A stretch of DNA of 64,000 nt from Paenibacillus phytohabitans (GTDB taxonomy: Bacteria > Bacillota > Bacilli > Paenibacillales > Paenibacillaceae). How positions within the stretch are numbered: the stretch's first letter is position 1; each line of letters starts with the position of its first letter. The stretch lies in the NCBI RefSeq assembly GCF_013141775.1, contig NZ_WHOB01000078.1, positions 1-64,000 of the forward strand. Reading direction: 5' to 3'. The position numbers were made by a program, and so were the translations under genes. The notes under the pieces were generated by a model. The model was not told the origin of the DNA and did no database searches. It saw only the letters and a program-made list of their open reading frames with translations. This document shows positions 31,199 to 40,140 of this stretch, piece after piece.

Positions 31199-31990
31199 AT
31201 GACGAACAGTTTAATCGTGGTATGCCTGCTTACCTTGATCATTCACACAGCAGAGACGTTATCGTATTCGGTGCGTTTTGCCGGAGTGAAGCTGAACAAG
31301 ATTGCCATCGCCTTATCCCTGACCGGTATCATCGTGCTGGTCTCCAGAACGGCTAATATGGTACAGGCTCCCTTAACGGCCAAATTCGTAGACTATGGCA
31401 AAATAGACGACAGCTTTCCGCTGCTCAACTATCTGCGGATTATTATGCTGGCTTCTTCACTGGGCACCCTAATAGCCATCGCCTTGTTTCCTACCTTCGT
31501 AGGGCTGTTCGGAAGAATCATCTCCAAGCTTGAGATTGAAGGCTCCATTCCGAAGCTTCTGACCAGCGTAACCGTCGGCCAGCTCAAGAATACGCGGAAA
31601 TATATCCGCAGGCCGAAGGTGAGGCTGCGCAGCTTCCGCTACCTGGGTATTCCCAAACGGTTCATCGTGATGAATATATTCGTTACAGCCTTCTATACGG
31701 TTGGGGTGTTATCCTCCATGTATGCAGCCAAGCTGATGCCTGATTTAAGCACAACTGCATCCCAGGCTTCGGGTCTGATAAACGGGTTAGCGACGATACT
31801 GCTGACAGTGTTCATCGACCCGCAGCTCGGAATCATTACCCATAAGGCGACTGAAAATGTGGAATACCGTGATCAGCTGGGCAAAATCTATGTTCTGCTG
31901 ATGGGCTCACGCTTTCTGGGATCATTGCTCGGTCAAGCACTGCTTGTCCCGGGAGCCTACATCATTTGCTGGCTGGTGAAGCTGCTCTGA
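31199..31990 (+). CDS. amj: Amj-type lipid II flippase (DUF2837)
   Basis: This 263-residue polytopic membrane protein begins MTNSLIVVCLLTLIIHTAETLSY and carries SRTANMVQAPLTAKFVD, as in Amj, the alternative lipid II flippase of B. subtilis that can replace MurJ. About six hydrophobic segments are visible. GGAG is 14 bases before the ATG, a long spacing. It is convergent with the 32005 gene, 14 bp apart. Confidence 0.85.
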   Translation: MTNSLIVVCLLTLIIHTAETLSYSVRFAGVKLNKIAIALSLTGIIVLVSRTANMVQAPLTAKFVDYGKIDDSFPLLNYLRIIMLASSLGTLIAIALFPTFVGLFGRIISKLEIEGSIPKLLTSVTVGQLKNTRKYIRRPKVRLRSFRYLGIPKRFIVMNIFVTAFYTVGVLSSMYAAKLMPDLSTTASQASGLINGLATILLTVFIDPQLGIITHKATENVEYRDQLGKIYVLLMGSRFLGSLLGQALLVPGAYIICWLVKLL

Positions 31991-32004
31991 TCCTCCGGGA
32001 TAAG

Positions 32005-32793
32005 TCACTTCGGCAGCTTCAATTCTGCGGAACGGAGTGCTGTACTGATCTGCTGTTCCCAGCTGTACATACGTCCGGTCATTGTCCGGATCTCACCCAT
32101 TTTGCTGTAAGACAGCTTCATCGCAGCCGCGGCCTTGGTGGCATCCCCCGCCTTGACGGCGGCTTTGTAGCGTTTGTCGGCTTCACTTCTTTCGGCCTGC
32201 ATTGCTGAGAACAATTTGTTCTGCGCGGTGATCTGTTTCTTGAGGTTTGCAATGGGTGCAAGGGCATCCTTAGCAGGCTTATTTCTTGCAGCAGCAAGCG
32301 ACTTGGCTTCTGCAAGTGCAGAGGTTGTGACCTTCACTTCAGCCCGTGCTGCAACTGCGGCCGGCTTAAGCTTATTGCGCTTGATCTCAAGGAGCGTGGC
32401 ACTCTTCAGGTTAGTGGCCTTGCGCGCAGCTGCCGCCTGTTTACCGAGTGAAGTGTATTGCTCCAGTACTGGGGCATGTTTCTTCTGCATGGCTTCGGCT
32501 GCAGCACGCAGCTTGGCAAGCTGGGCGGCATCTGTGGATTGCAGCTTGGCATTAACCGCTGTGAACGCCGCATTATTCTGCTTGCGCAGCTCCTGGTTCC
32601 GCTGAATTTCCGACTTTAACACTACCTGCAGTTCCGTATAATCCGTATAAAGATTGTGAATCTCATCAAGTGCTGAATCCCAGTCTGAAGCAGCAGAGAC
32701 CTGCGGGACAGCACCAGCCCAAAGTGTCAGCAGGATCAGCATAACCGTGATTCTCTTTACAAACTCGCTGGTAAAACGGGTCAATTTCAACAT
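32005..32793 (-). CDS. Secreted coiled-coil protein of unknown function
   Basis: This 262-residue protein has a signal peptide (about 1-35, cleavage near VSAAS). The rest is almost entirely Ala/Lys/Gln/Leu-rich helix typical of coiled coils (QLAKLRAAAEAMQKKHAPVL and many similar stretches). AGGAG lies nine bases upstream of ATG. No catalytic domain is visible, so a cell-wall or scaffolding role is a guess. A hairpin (32850-32897) lies in its upstream region. Confidence 0.75.
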   Translation of the reverse strand: MLKLTRFTSEFVKRITVMLILLTLWAGAVPQVSAASDWDSALDEIHNLYTDYTELQVVLKSEIQRNQELRKQNNAAFTAVNAKLQSTDAAQLAKLRAAAEAMQKKHAPVLEQYTSLGKQAAAARKATNLKSATLLEIKRNKLKPAAVAARAEVKVTTSALAEAKSLAAARNKPAKDALAPIANLKKQITAQNKLFSAMQAERSEADKRYKAAVKAGDATKAAAAMKLSYSKMGEIRTMTGRMYSWEQQISTALRSAELKLPK

Positions 32794-33097
32794 TTCATTC
32801 CGCTCCTGTCATCTTTAATTTTTGCCAATACAACACCATAGGACACAAAGAAGCACCTCCAAGAAAGGCATGAACTGCCGATCCTGCGAGGTGCTTCTCC
32901 CGCTTAGCGTGTGTTATTGTTTATTTACTATACCCCTGAAGGAATGGATAGTCAAGGAAAACAAAGAACATTAGTTCTTATTTGTGATATGCTTCTTTTT
33001 ATATGACTTGGCCAGGAAATCTAGTAGAATATATCTATAGTTTACAATAATATATAAAGTTCGACATCTAGGTACTCATAGGAATAGGGGATGCAGG
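32794..33097. other. Divergent promoter region with a stem-loop
   Basis: GAAGCACCTC (32850-32859) pairs exactly with GAGGTGCTTC (32888-32897), enclosing a 28-base loop. It precedes the leftward coiled-coil gene and could be part of its leader. A possible KAS III operon promoter has a TAGAAT -10-like element near 33024. No gene is seen. Confidence 0.45.
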
Positions 33098-34099
33098 ATG
33101 CAACTTAGACATGTGAAAATAAAAGGTACAGGCAAATATTTGCCGGAACGCGAGATTAGTGACGCGGAGCTTGATGTTGTACTTGGCACACCTCCGGGCT
33201 GGGTCAATAAAATAACCGGAGTTGGCATCCGCCATTATGCCGGTGAAGGTGAAACTGCTTCTATGATGGGTGCAAAAGCTGCGGAAGCGGCATTGGCCGA
33301 TGCAGGCTTAAGCTTTGGGGATATCGATTGTCTGGTCTGTACAAGCGGAACCAAGGAGCAGCCGCTTCCGAGTACGGCAGTATTCATTCAGCAGGCGATG
33401 GGACAGGCCGATTCAGGCGTTCCGGCTTTTGATATCGATGCGACCTGCCTGAGTTTTCTGGTAGGTCTTGATGTTATGTCATATATGGTTGAAGCGGGAA
33501 GATACAAGAATGTACTGCTGGTTGCTACAGAAATCGCATCGGCAGGGCTCAATTGGGAGGATAAGGAGAGCTCGGCACTGTTTGGTGACGGGGCGGCGGC
33601 AGTTGTTATTGGTCCGGCAGAAGCCGGTGATGCCTCAGGGATTCTTCATGCTTCACTCAAAACCTACAGCAGCGGCGCGCGTTATTCGGAAATCGCCGGG
33701 GGCGGCACAAGGCTGCATGCCCAGAAATTCACAGCGGAGAATGCAGTGCCTTATTTATTCCATATGGACGGGCAAGCCATCTTCCGCAAGGCTTCGAAGC
33801 TGCTTCCGGATTTCATCAGTGAAATGCTGACAGCTACGGGTAATCAGATGAGTGACTTCCGTCTGGTCATTCCTCATCAGGGCAGTGCCATGGCTATGCG
33901 GCTGCTGCGCAAGAAGCTGGGAATTGCCGAGGACCGGTTCCTCGACAATACAGCAGGGCATGGCAATACCATTGCGGCTTCCATACCGATGGGACTGCAT
34001 GAAGCGATAGGGCAGGGCCGGATTACCCGCGGAGACCGGATTATGCTGATTGGTACAGCCGCAGGGTTGTCTTTGGGAGGCATGATTATTGACTATTGA
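33098..34099 (+). CDS. KAS III-like (FabH/OleA-type) condensing enzyme
   Basis: This 333-residue thiolase-fold enzyme has the Cys-His-Asn triad Cys117 (DIDATCLSF), His260 (VIPHQGSAM) and Asn290 (GHGNT). KAS III-type enzymes condense acyl-CoA with malonyl-ACP or another acyl unit. It heads a chain of six overlapping genes that are not fatty-acid synthesis genes, so a dedicated acyl condensation is more likely than housekeeping FabH. ATG 33098 follows AGGGG. Its stop overlaps the next start by 11 bases. Confidence 0.9.
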   Translation: MQLRHVKIKGTGKYLPEREISDAELDVVLGTPPGWVNKITGVGIRHYAGEGETASMMGAKAAEAALADAGLSFGDIDCLVCTSGTKEQPLPSTAVFIQQAMGQADSGVPAFDIDATCLSFLVGLDVMSYMVEAGRYKNVLLVATEIASAGLNWEDKESSALFGDGAAAVVIGPAEAGDASGILHASLKTYSSGARYSEIAGGGTRLHAQKFTAENAVPYLFHMDGQAIFRKASKLLPDFISEMLTATGNQMSDFRLVIPHQGSAMAMRLLRKKLGIAEDRFLDNTAGHGNTIAASIPMGLHEAIGQGRITRGDRIMLIGTAAGLSLGGMIIDY

Positions 34100-35300
34100 T
34101 CAGAATATTCTGATTACCGGCGGACGCGCCCCGGTAGCGCTGGAGCTGGCCAGGCTGTTCAAGGCAGCAGGCCACCGGGTTTTCGTTGCTGAAAGCGCAG
34201 AGTATCATCTGTGCCGGGTGTCCTCCGCTGTCGAGGCCAGCTTCCTTGTGCCTTCTCCCCGGCATCAGCCACAGGCTTATATTCAGCGGCTCGCCGGTTT
34301 AACGGAGGAACTGAATATTAGCTGTCTGATTCCCACCTGCGAAGAGATATTCTACATCGCTGCTGGACTTGAGCATCTATCCGGCTGCCGGGTGCTTGCT
34401 CCCTGCCGTGAGATCCTGGCGGGGCTGCATCACAAGGGGGAGTTCATTGCATGGGTCCGCTCTCTTGGATTTGCCGTCCCGGAGACTACCCTAATCAGCA
34501 GCGCTGCCGAGTGGTACCGGACCCAAGAGATTGCTGCGGCGGACGGCAAACAGCAGGTCTATAAACCGGCCTTTTCCCGGTTTGCCTCTAAAGTGATCCT
34601 GCCTGGTAGCGGTGATGCCGCAGAGTCCCGGAGCCAGAAGCAGCGACAAATCCCCCCTCCGTCCGGTATTTCCGCTGCTGCACCCTGGGTGGCACAGCAG
34701 TATATCAAGGGCAAGGCAGTCTGTACTTACAGTATCGTGCATGAAGGCTCGGTAGTAGCGCATGCAGCGTATGACAGCAGGTACCGGACGGGCCGGAGCG
34801 GTGCGAGTGTATATTTCGAGCATCTTGACCACCCAGCGGCACAGGAATGGGTACAGCGGTTTGCCGGAGCTATCGGCTTCAGCGGCCAGCTCGGGTTTGA
34901 TTTTATAGAGTCGGAGGATGGAATTCTGTATCCGATTGAATGTAATCCGCGTGCGACCAGCGGGATTCATCTGTTCACCCCGGAGGATGGGCTAACGGAG
35001 GCTCTGCTGAACCCCGGTATGCTTGTGCAGACCGGAGAGGTATTGATTCCGCGCTCAGGCCGAAGAGCTATGCTGACTCTGCCCATGCTCGGCTGCGGAC
35101 TGAAGCCGGGGCGCGGGGGCTGGAGTAATTGGCGGCGGGCACTGTGCGGAGCAGAAGATGTAATCTGCCGGAAGGGTGATCAGCGTCCTTTCCGCGAGCA
35201 GTTCCGTGTGGTCTATGCCGCACAGATGTCTGCCTGGCGGCACCGGATTTCAATTACAGAAGCACTGACAGAAGATATAGAATGGAATGGTGAAGGATGA
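34089..35300 (+). CDS. ATP-grasp ligase-like protein
   Basis: This 403-residue protein has an N-terminal Rossmann-like preATP-grasp segment (NILITGGRAPVALELARLF) and a central ATP-grasp domain. The metal-binding motif is LGFDFIESEDGILYPIECNPR. ATP-grasp ligases form amide, ester or thioester bonds through acyl phosphates. The start is TTG, preceded by GGGAGG, and lies inside the KAS III gene. Its stop overlaps the next ATG by four bases. The substrates are unknown, and members in this context could link an amine or carboxylate to the acyl product. Confidence 0.82.
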   Translation: MTIDQNILITGGRAPVALELARLFKAAGHRVFVAESAEYHLCRVSSAVEASFLVPSPRHQPQAYIQRLAGLTEELNISCLIPTCEEIFYIAAGLEHLSGCRVLAPCREILAGLHHKGEFIAWVRSLGFAVPETTLISSAAEWYRTQEIAAADGKQQVYKPAFSRFASKVILPGSGDAAESRSQKQRQIPPPSGISAAAPWVAQQYIKGKAVCTYSIVHEGSVVAHAAYDSRYRTGRSGASVYFEHLDHPAAQEWVQRFAGAIGFSGQLGFDFIESEDGILYPIECNPRATSGIHLFTPEDGLTEALLNPGMLVQTGEVLIPRSGRRAMLTLPMLGCGLKPGRGGWSNWRRALCGAEDVICRKGDQRPFREQFRVVYAAQMSAWRHRISITEALTEDIEWNGEG

Positions 35301-36289
35301 CAAAAGCACTGGTGACAGGGGCGACCGGCTTTCTGGGGCAGCATACCGTACGCAGACTGGTTAAGCTGGGCTGGGAGGTCTACGGGCAGGGACGGAATCC
35401 TGAGCTTGGGAGGGGGCTTGAGAAGGAAGGAGCGGTATTCCTTCCCGGGGACCTGCGGGATGCTGAAACGGCAGACCGCGCCTGTCAGGGGATGGATTTC
35501 GTATTCCACTGTGCGGCGTTGTCTTCGCCTTGGGGGAAATACCGGGACTTCTATGCATGCAATGTGGAAGCGACAGGCCACATTGCCGAGGGATGCAGGC
35601 GGCAGGGTGTAGGGCGGCTGATTCATATCTCTACACCAAGCGTGTATTCCAGCCAGCGTCACCGCTTCGGAATCCGGGAGAGTGACCCGCTGCCCGGGAA
35701 GCCGGCCAATGCTTATGCCGCGACGAAGCTTATGGCCGAGCGGGTAGTGGAGCAGGCAGCAGGACACGGGCTTACAGCATTTATGCTCCGGCCGAGAGCG
35801 ATCTTCGGCCCGATGGACAATGCCCTCTTCCCGCGGCTGCTTGCGGCTAATGAGACCAAGGGTGTTCCGCTGATGAACGACGGAACGGCAAGAATTGATC
35901 TTACCTGTGTGGAGAACGTAATCGATGCCATGCTGCTCTGCTGTGAAGCCCCGCACTCTGCCTCCGGGCGGGCCTATAACATTACCAACGGTGAGCCGGT
36001 CATGTTCAGGGACCTGGTGACCAGCTTGTTCTCCCTGCTTGATATTCCTCTGCATACCAGGCGGCTGCCGTATGCTGCCGCTTATGCCGCAGCAGGAATG
36101 ATGGAAGGTATCCACAGGCTGCTGCCATTCCTGGGAGAACCCCTGCTCACCCGTTATTCGGCAGCCGCGCTGGGAATCTCCCAGACGCTGGATATTTCGG
36201 AGGCCCGGGAGCAGCTTGGCTATCACCCGCGCGTGAACTTAGACGAAGGTCTTCGTAACTTCGCAGAATGGTGGAGGGAACAGCAATGA
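35297..36289 (+). CDS. NAD(P)-dependent 3-beta-HSD/OleD-like epimerase/reductase
   Basis: This 330-residue extended SDR has the Rossmann motif GATGFLG (about 8-14) and the catalytic Tyr140 and Lys144 in YAATK. The DLTCVENVIDAM segment resembles OleD, the beta-keto acid reductase of olefin biosynthesis. It could reduce the beta-keto product of the KAS III enzyme. Its start overlaps the ATP-grasp stop (ATGA) and its stop overlaps the MBL start (ATGA). Confidence 0.87.
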   Translation: MTKALVTGATGFLGQHTVRRLVKLGWEVYGQGRNPELGRGLEKEGAVFLPGDLRDAETADRACQGMDFVFHCAALSSPWGKYRDFYACNVEATGHIAEGCRRQGVGRLIHISTPSVYSSQRHRFGIRESDPLPGKPANAYAATKLMAERVVEQAAGHGLTAFMLRPRAIFGPMDNALFPRLLAANETKGVPLMNDGTARIDLTCVENVIDAMLLCCEAPHSASGRAYNITNGEPVMFRDLVTSLFSLLDIPLHTRRLPYAAAYAAAGMMEGIHRLLPFLGEPLLTRYSAAALGISQTLDISEAREQLGYHPRVNLDEGLRNFAEWWREQQ

Positions 36290-37140
36290 TTACAGAGATA
36301 CCGGTTGGATTATCTATATTGTCTGCGGGATATTGCCTGCATCCTGAACTTCTGACACTGCGGGGAGGTTCGCTTAAGCCCGCCCGTTTTCCGGCAGGCT
36401 ATGCCTTGATCCGGCATCCACAGCATGGCCCAATCCTGTTCGATACGGGCTATAGTGCCCGGTTCTTTCAGGAAACAGCGCGTATGCCGGCTTCGCTCTA
36501 CCGCCGGATCACGCCAGTAGTGTACACAGATGAAGAGAGCGCAGCGCGGCGGCTCCAGGAAGGCGGGATTGCTCCGGAGGATGTTCGTTATGTTGTGCTA
36601 TCGCATTTCCATGCGGATCATATCGGCGGGGTGCAGGATTTCCCGCAGGCGAAGTTTATCTATTTGCGTAAATCCTACGATGCCGTAAGCAGACTGGGTC
36701 CGGTCCGGGCGACGAAGGCAGGATTTCTGCCGGGGCTGCTGCCGGATGACTTCAACGTCCGTTCGTTGCCCGTTGATGAGTATTCGGCTATGCGCAAGCT
36801 GCCGGACGGACTTCCGTTCACGGAGGCGTATGATCTGCTTGGAGACGGAAGCCTGCTGGCGGTGGAGATGTCAGGCCATGCCGCCGGCATGATTGGCTTG
36901 TTCGTCTCCACCGGGGAACATGATTATCTGCTCTGCGCGGATACGGTCTGGTCCAGCCGGGCGTTCCGGGAGAACCGCAAGCCGCATCCGGCAGCCGGCC
37001 TGATCATGTCCAGCCGCGCGGAGTACAAACAGAATTTTGAACGGCTGCGCCAGATCCATGAGCGGTTTCCGGACATCCGGATCGTACCGAGCCATTGCCG
37101 CGAGGCGCTTGCGCTCTGGGGAACGGGAAGTGTGAAATGA
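36286..37140 (+). CDS. Metallo-beta-lactamase-fold hydrolase
   Basis: This 284-residue MBL-fold protein carries the zinc motif SHFHADH (His107, His109, Asp111, His112), SGHAAGM and LCADTVW. The layout (DTGYSARFFQ then LSHFHADHIGG) resembles AHL-lactonase and SMP-30-like lactonases more than beta-lactamases. It may hydrolyse a lactone or thioester intermediate. ATG 36286 is preceded by GGAGGG and overlaps the previous stop. It ends in ATGA shared with the next gene. Confidence 0.87.
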   Translation: MITEIPVGLSILSAGYCLHPELLTLRGGSLKPARFPAGYALIRHPQHGPILFDTGYSARFFQETARMPASLYRRITPVVYTDEESAARRLQEGGIAPEDVRYVVLSHFHADHIGGVQDFPQAKFIYLRKSYDAVSRLGPVRATKAGFLPGLLPDDFNVRSLPVDEYSAMRKLPDGLPFTEAYDLLGDGSLLAVEMSGHAAGMIGLFVSTGEHDYLLCADTVWSSRAFRENRKPHPAAGLIMSSRAEYKQNFERLRQIHERFPDIRIVPSHCREALALWGTGSVK

Positions 37141-38453
37141 AGCGGATGAGGTTAGTCATTACACATTATATTCTCACCAAATGGGGCCGGCGCTGGAAGA
37201 ACCGCGCAGAGCTGGAGCAATGGCAGGAGCTGCGCATCCGGCGCCATGTGGACAAGGTAAGGGAGAGCTCCCGGTTCTACAGGGAGTTGTGGGGAGGCAT
37301 TCCGGCGGCTGATTGGCGGAAGTTTCCTGTGATCGAGAAGTCACTGATGATGGGGAATTTCGATGACCTGAACACAGCGGGTATTACGAAGGAACAGGCG
37401 TTTGCTGAAGCCTATGAAGCGGAGAACAGCAGGGATTTCAAGCCTACCCTTCAAGGCGTCACTGTTGGTTTGTCCTCAGGAACCTCGGGCAGCCGGGGGA
37501 TCTTCCTAGTTGGGGAAGACGAACAGGCAGCCTGGACCGGCACTGTGCTGGCCAAGCTTTTGCCTGGAGGACTGTGGAGACGTGCGCGGATTGCCTTTTT
37601 CCTGCGGGCAAACAGCAATTTGTATGAATCCGTGGAGCAGGGCCGGCTGCAGTTCCAGTACTTCGATCTGCTGGAGCCGCTTCCGCAGCTCATGGCCCGG
37701 ATGGAGCAGTACCGCCCGGATATCTGGATCGCACCGCCTTCCATGCTGAGACTGCTGGCCGAAGCACAGCAGTCAGGCAGCCTGAATCTGCAGCCGCGCA
37801 GAATCATCGCTGTCGCGGAAGTGCTGGACCCTCTGGACCGGGAGCATATTGAGCGTACTTTCGGACAGAAGGTGCATCAGGCCTATCAATGCACCGAGGG
37901 CTTTCTTGGGGCTACCTGCAGTCATGGGACACTGCATCTCAATGAGGACATCGTACATATTGAAAAGGAAGTACTTGATAAGGAATCCCGTCGGTTCGTA
38001 CCGGTCGTGACCGATTTCTCCAGATCCGTCCAGCCTATAGTCCGCTACCGGCTGAATGATATTCTGACCGAAGCGGCTGAGCCTTGTCCCTGCGGTTCAC
38101 TGTTTACAGCGATCGAGCGGATTGAAGGCCGCTGTGACGATATCCTGTATCTGCCGCATGTTTCAGACGGCCAAATGGTCACGGTGTTTCCGGATTTCAT
38201 CACCCGGGCAGTGCTGGCAGCCTCTGCAGATATTGAGCATTACCGCGTTATCCAGCATAGCCTGCTTGAGCTGGAGGTCTCGTACCGCACACGGCCGGGC
38301 AGCACGGAGGATACCGAGCCGCTGATTGCTGGCGAGCTGTCACGTCTGTTTACGCGGCTGTCCTGTATTCCTCCTCAGCTGAAATTCACAGCGTACAGCT
38401 TCACCCCCGGCAGGCAGAAGCTGCGCCGGGTGGAGAGGGGCTGGAAGCTGTGA
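37137..38453 (+). CDS. F390-synthetase/PaaK-like adenylate-forming enzyme
   Basis: This 438-residue adenylating enzyme has the phosphate-binding loop GLSSGTSGSRG (111-121), a YQCTEGF segment, VRYRLNDI and a CPCGS motif near residue 317, as in coenzyme F390 synthetases and PaaK-type CoA ligases. It should activate a carboxylate as acyl-AMP. ATG 37137 overlaps the MBL stop (ATGA) and its stop overlaps the following GTG. The acid substrate and the acceptor are unknown. Confidence 0.85.
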   Translation: MKRMRLVITHYILTKWGRRWKNRAELEQWQELRIRRHVDKVRESSRFYRELWGGIPAADWRKFPVIEKSLMMGNFDDLNTAGITKEQAFAEAYEAENSRDFKPTLQGVTVGLSSGTSGSRGIFLVGEDEQAAWTGTVLAKLLPGGLWRRARIAFFLRANSNLYESVEQGRLQFQYFDLLEPLPQLMARMEQYRPDIWIAPPSMLRLLAEAQQSGSLNLQPRRIIAVAEVLDPLDREHIERTFGQKVHQAYQCTEGFLGATCSHGTLHLNEDIVHIEKEVLDKESRRFVPVVTDFSRSVQPIVRYRLNDILTEAAEPCPCGSLFTAIERIEGRCDDILYLPHVSDGQMVTVFPDFITRAVLAASADIEHYRVIQHSLLELEVSYRTRPGSTEDTEPLIAGELSRLFTRLSCIPPQLKFTAYSFTPGRQKLRRVERGWKL

Positions 38454-39601
38454 ACAGCAGAGTAATTCAATATGACCGCCATTCGGTGGATCAGCTGGAA
38501 TGGCCGGATACAGAATATGGGCGGTATGCCCGCGAGTATATTACTCCGCTGCTGGAACGGGATACGGAATATTATATCTCCAACGTCCATACCATCGTTA
38601 AGGTGCTGACAGTGGACGGGATCCCGGTTCCGGTTACGGTCAACGATGGCAATTATGATAATTCATATGTGTGTTCCCCCTATACGCATTATGTCAGTTA
38701 TGCGCGCGAGGAGCTTGCTCTGCTGAACAACCGGATGCTTGAAGGCGCATTATCCATCATGCTGGGGGGAATGGGCTGGCTGCTGAGACAAGGACGGTTC
38801 AACCGGGTGATTCAGGTTAATAACTGGCTGCTGTCCACCAATCTGTATCCTGCGCTCAGCGCCAGTCAGCTGACGGAATTGCTGGAGTATCTCCGTCACG
38901 CCTATCCCGGCTATACGATTATGTACCGCTCGCTCAGTATAGAAACTTCAGGAGACCTCATCGGCAGTCTGCGCGGGTACGGCTGCAAGCTGGTGCCAAG
39001 CCGGCAGATTTACCTGCTGCAGCAGAACAGCACCGGCTCCAAAGCCAGATGGCTCGTTAAACGCGACCGTAGTCTGCTGGCCAAACACGGGTACACCGAA
39101 GTATCCCCGGCTGAAATTACACCAGAGGATATTAACCGGATTGTGGAGCTGTATAGGCTGCTGTACATTGACAAGTATTCGGCGTATAACCCGCAGTTTA
39201 CAGAAGCTTTCATTGCCTTGGCACTGGAGCGGGGGACGCTGCAGATCTACGGGCTGCGGCATGAACAGGAAGGAAGGCTGGATGCGGTACTTGGCTTCTA
39301 TGAGCGGGATGGCGCAATGACAGCGCCGCTCTTCGGCTATGACACAGCTCTGCCCCAGTCTGTCGGACTCTACCGTATGCTGTCTGCCGTTCTGATCGGG
39401 CTTGCCGGAAGCCGCGGTCTACTGCTGCATGAGAGCTCTGGTGTAGGCCAGTTCAAACGCAACCGGGGAGCGGTGGGGGCCATAGAATATTCTGCCGTGT
39501 ACGACCAGGACACTTCCTGGCTGAACCGCTGCGGCTGGTCATTTCTGGAGCTGCTGCTCCGGCGGATCGGTATGCCGCTGATTCAGAAGCTGAAGCTGTA
39601 G
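38450..39601 (+). CDS. Acyltransferase-like (GNAT-fold) protein
   Basis: This 383-residue protein ends the overlapping chain with a GTG start (GTGA) at 38450. The C-terminal half has a GNAT-like pattern (LGFYERDGAMTAPLFGYDT, then GLLLHESSGVGQFKRNRGA), similar to FemAB/GNAT-type acyl or aminoacyl transferases. The N-terminal 180 residues are not assigned. It could transfer the activated acyl group to an amine or alcohol acceptor. Confidence in the fold is moderate. Confidence 0.65.
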   Translation: MNSRVIQYDRHSVDQLEWPDTEYGRYAREYITPLLERDTEYYISNVHTIVKVLTVDGIPVPVTVNDGNYDNSYVCSPYTHYVSYAREELALLNNRMLEGALSIMLGGMGWLLRQGRFNRVIQVNNWLLSTNLYPALSASQLTELLEYLRHAYPGYTIMYRSLSIETSGDLIGSLRGYGCKLVPSRQIYLLQQNSTGSKARWLVKRDRSLLAKHGYTEVSPAEITPEDINRIVELYRLLYIDKYSAYNPQFTEAFIALALERGTLQIYGLRHEQEGRLDAVLGFYERDGAMTAPLFGYDTALPQSVGLYRMLSAVLIGLAGSRGLLLHESSGVGQFKRNRGAVGAIEYSAVYDQDTSWLNRCGWSFLELLLRRIGMPLIQKLKL

Positions 39602-39631
39602 TCTGGATCAACAAATCGTAGGAGGCAAAAA

Positions 39632-40110
39632 ATGAATCTCGCTAACCGTATCACCTTATTCCGGATACTGCTGATTCCTTTGTTCATTGCACTCTTTCCT
39701 ATTTATCCTGAAGCCTTAGTCAGTAAATCGGCAGTCCTGCAGCATCTTGAAATACATGGGGTTTTCTATGCGGCATTGGTCTTTATTGTGGCTTCTGCCA
39801 CAGACAAGCTGGATGGATATATCGCAAGAAAATACAATCAGATCACAAATTTCGGGAAATTGTAATGATGGGTATCCGGATCGCTGCTTCAGCGCAAAGA
39901 CTAGCTCTCTCAGCTGACAAATATGGCAAGTGGAAAATGGTGCTGCAGGTTACGGCCATCTCGGCAATCCTGTTGAATAATGCTCCGTTCAGCCTGTTCA
40001 CTTCGTTTCCGGTCGGCCAGACACTGCTGTATGGCGCTTTGGTCATGACGGTATACTCGGGCTATAACTATATTAAGAACAACTATCTATTACTGCAGCT
40101 TGGACATTGA
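39632..40110 (+). pseudogene. pgsA-like CDP-alcohol phosphatidyltransferase with internal deletion
   Basis: The first frame (39632-39865) encodes a PgsA-like N-terminus: MNLANRITLFRILLIPLFIA, then DKLDGYIARKYNQITNFGKL and a stop. A second frame (39865-40110) resumes at the PgsA C-terminal half (GIRIAASAQRLALSADKYGKWKMV). Compared with B. subtilis PgsA, about 40 residues are missing between the halves, including the Asp residues of the DG-AR-G-D-D motif, and the frame shifts. A good AGGAGG site remains. It is probably inactive, and a functional pgsA should lie elsewhere. Confidence 0.8.
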
Positions 40111-40140
40111 ACATCACTTATCTATTAAAGGAGCTGCAAT

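Noticed and set aside
39865..40110. An independent small membrane protein gene
   Set aside because: The sequence aligns with the PgsA C-terminal half in register with the preceding frame, so a deletion pseudogene is a better explanation.
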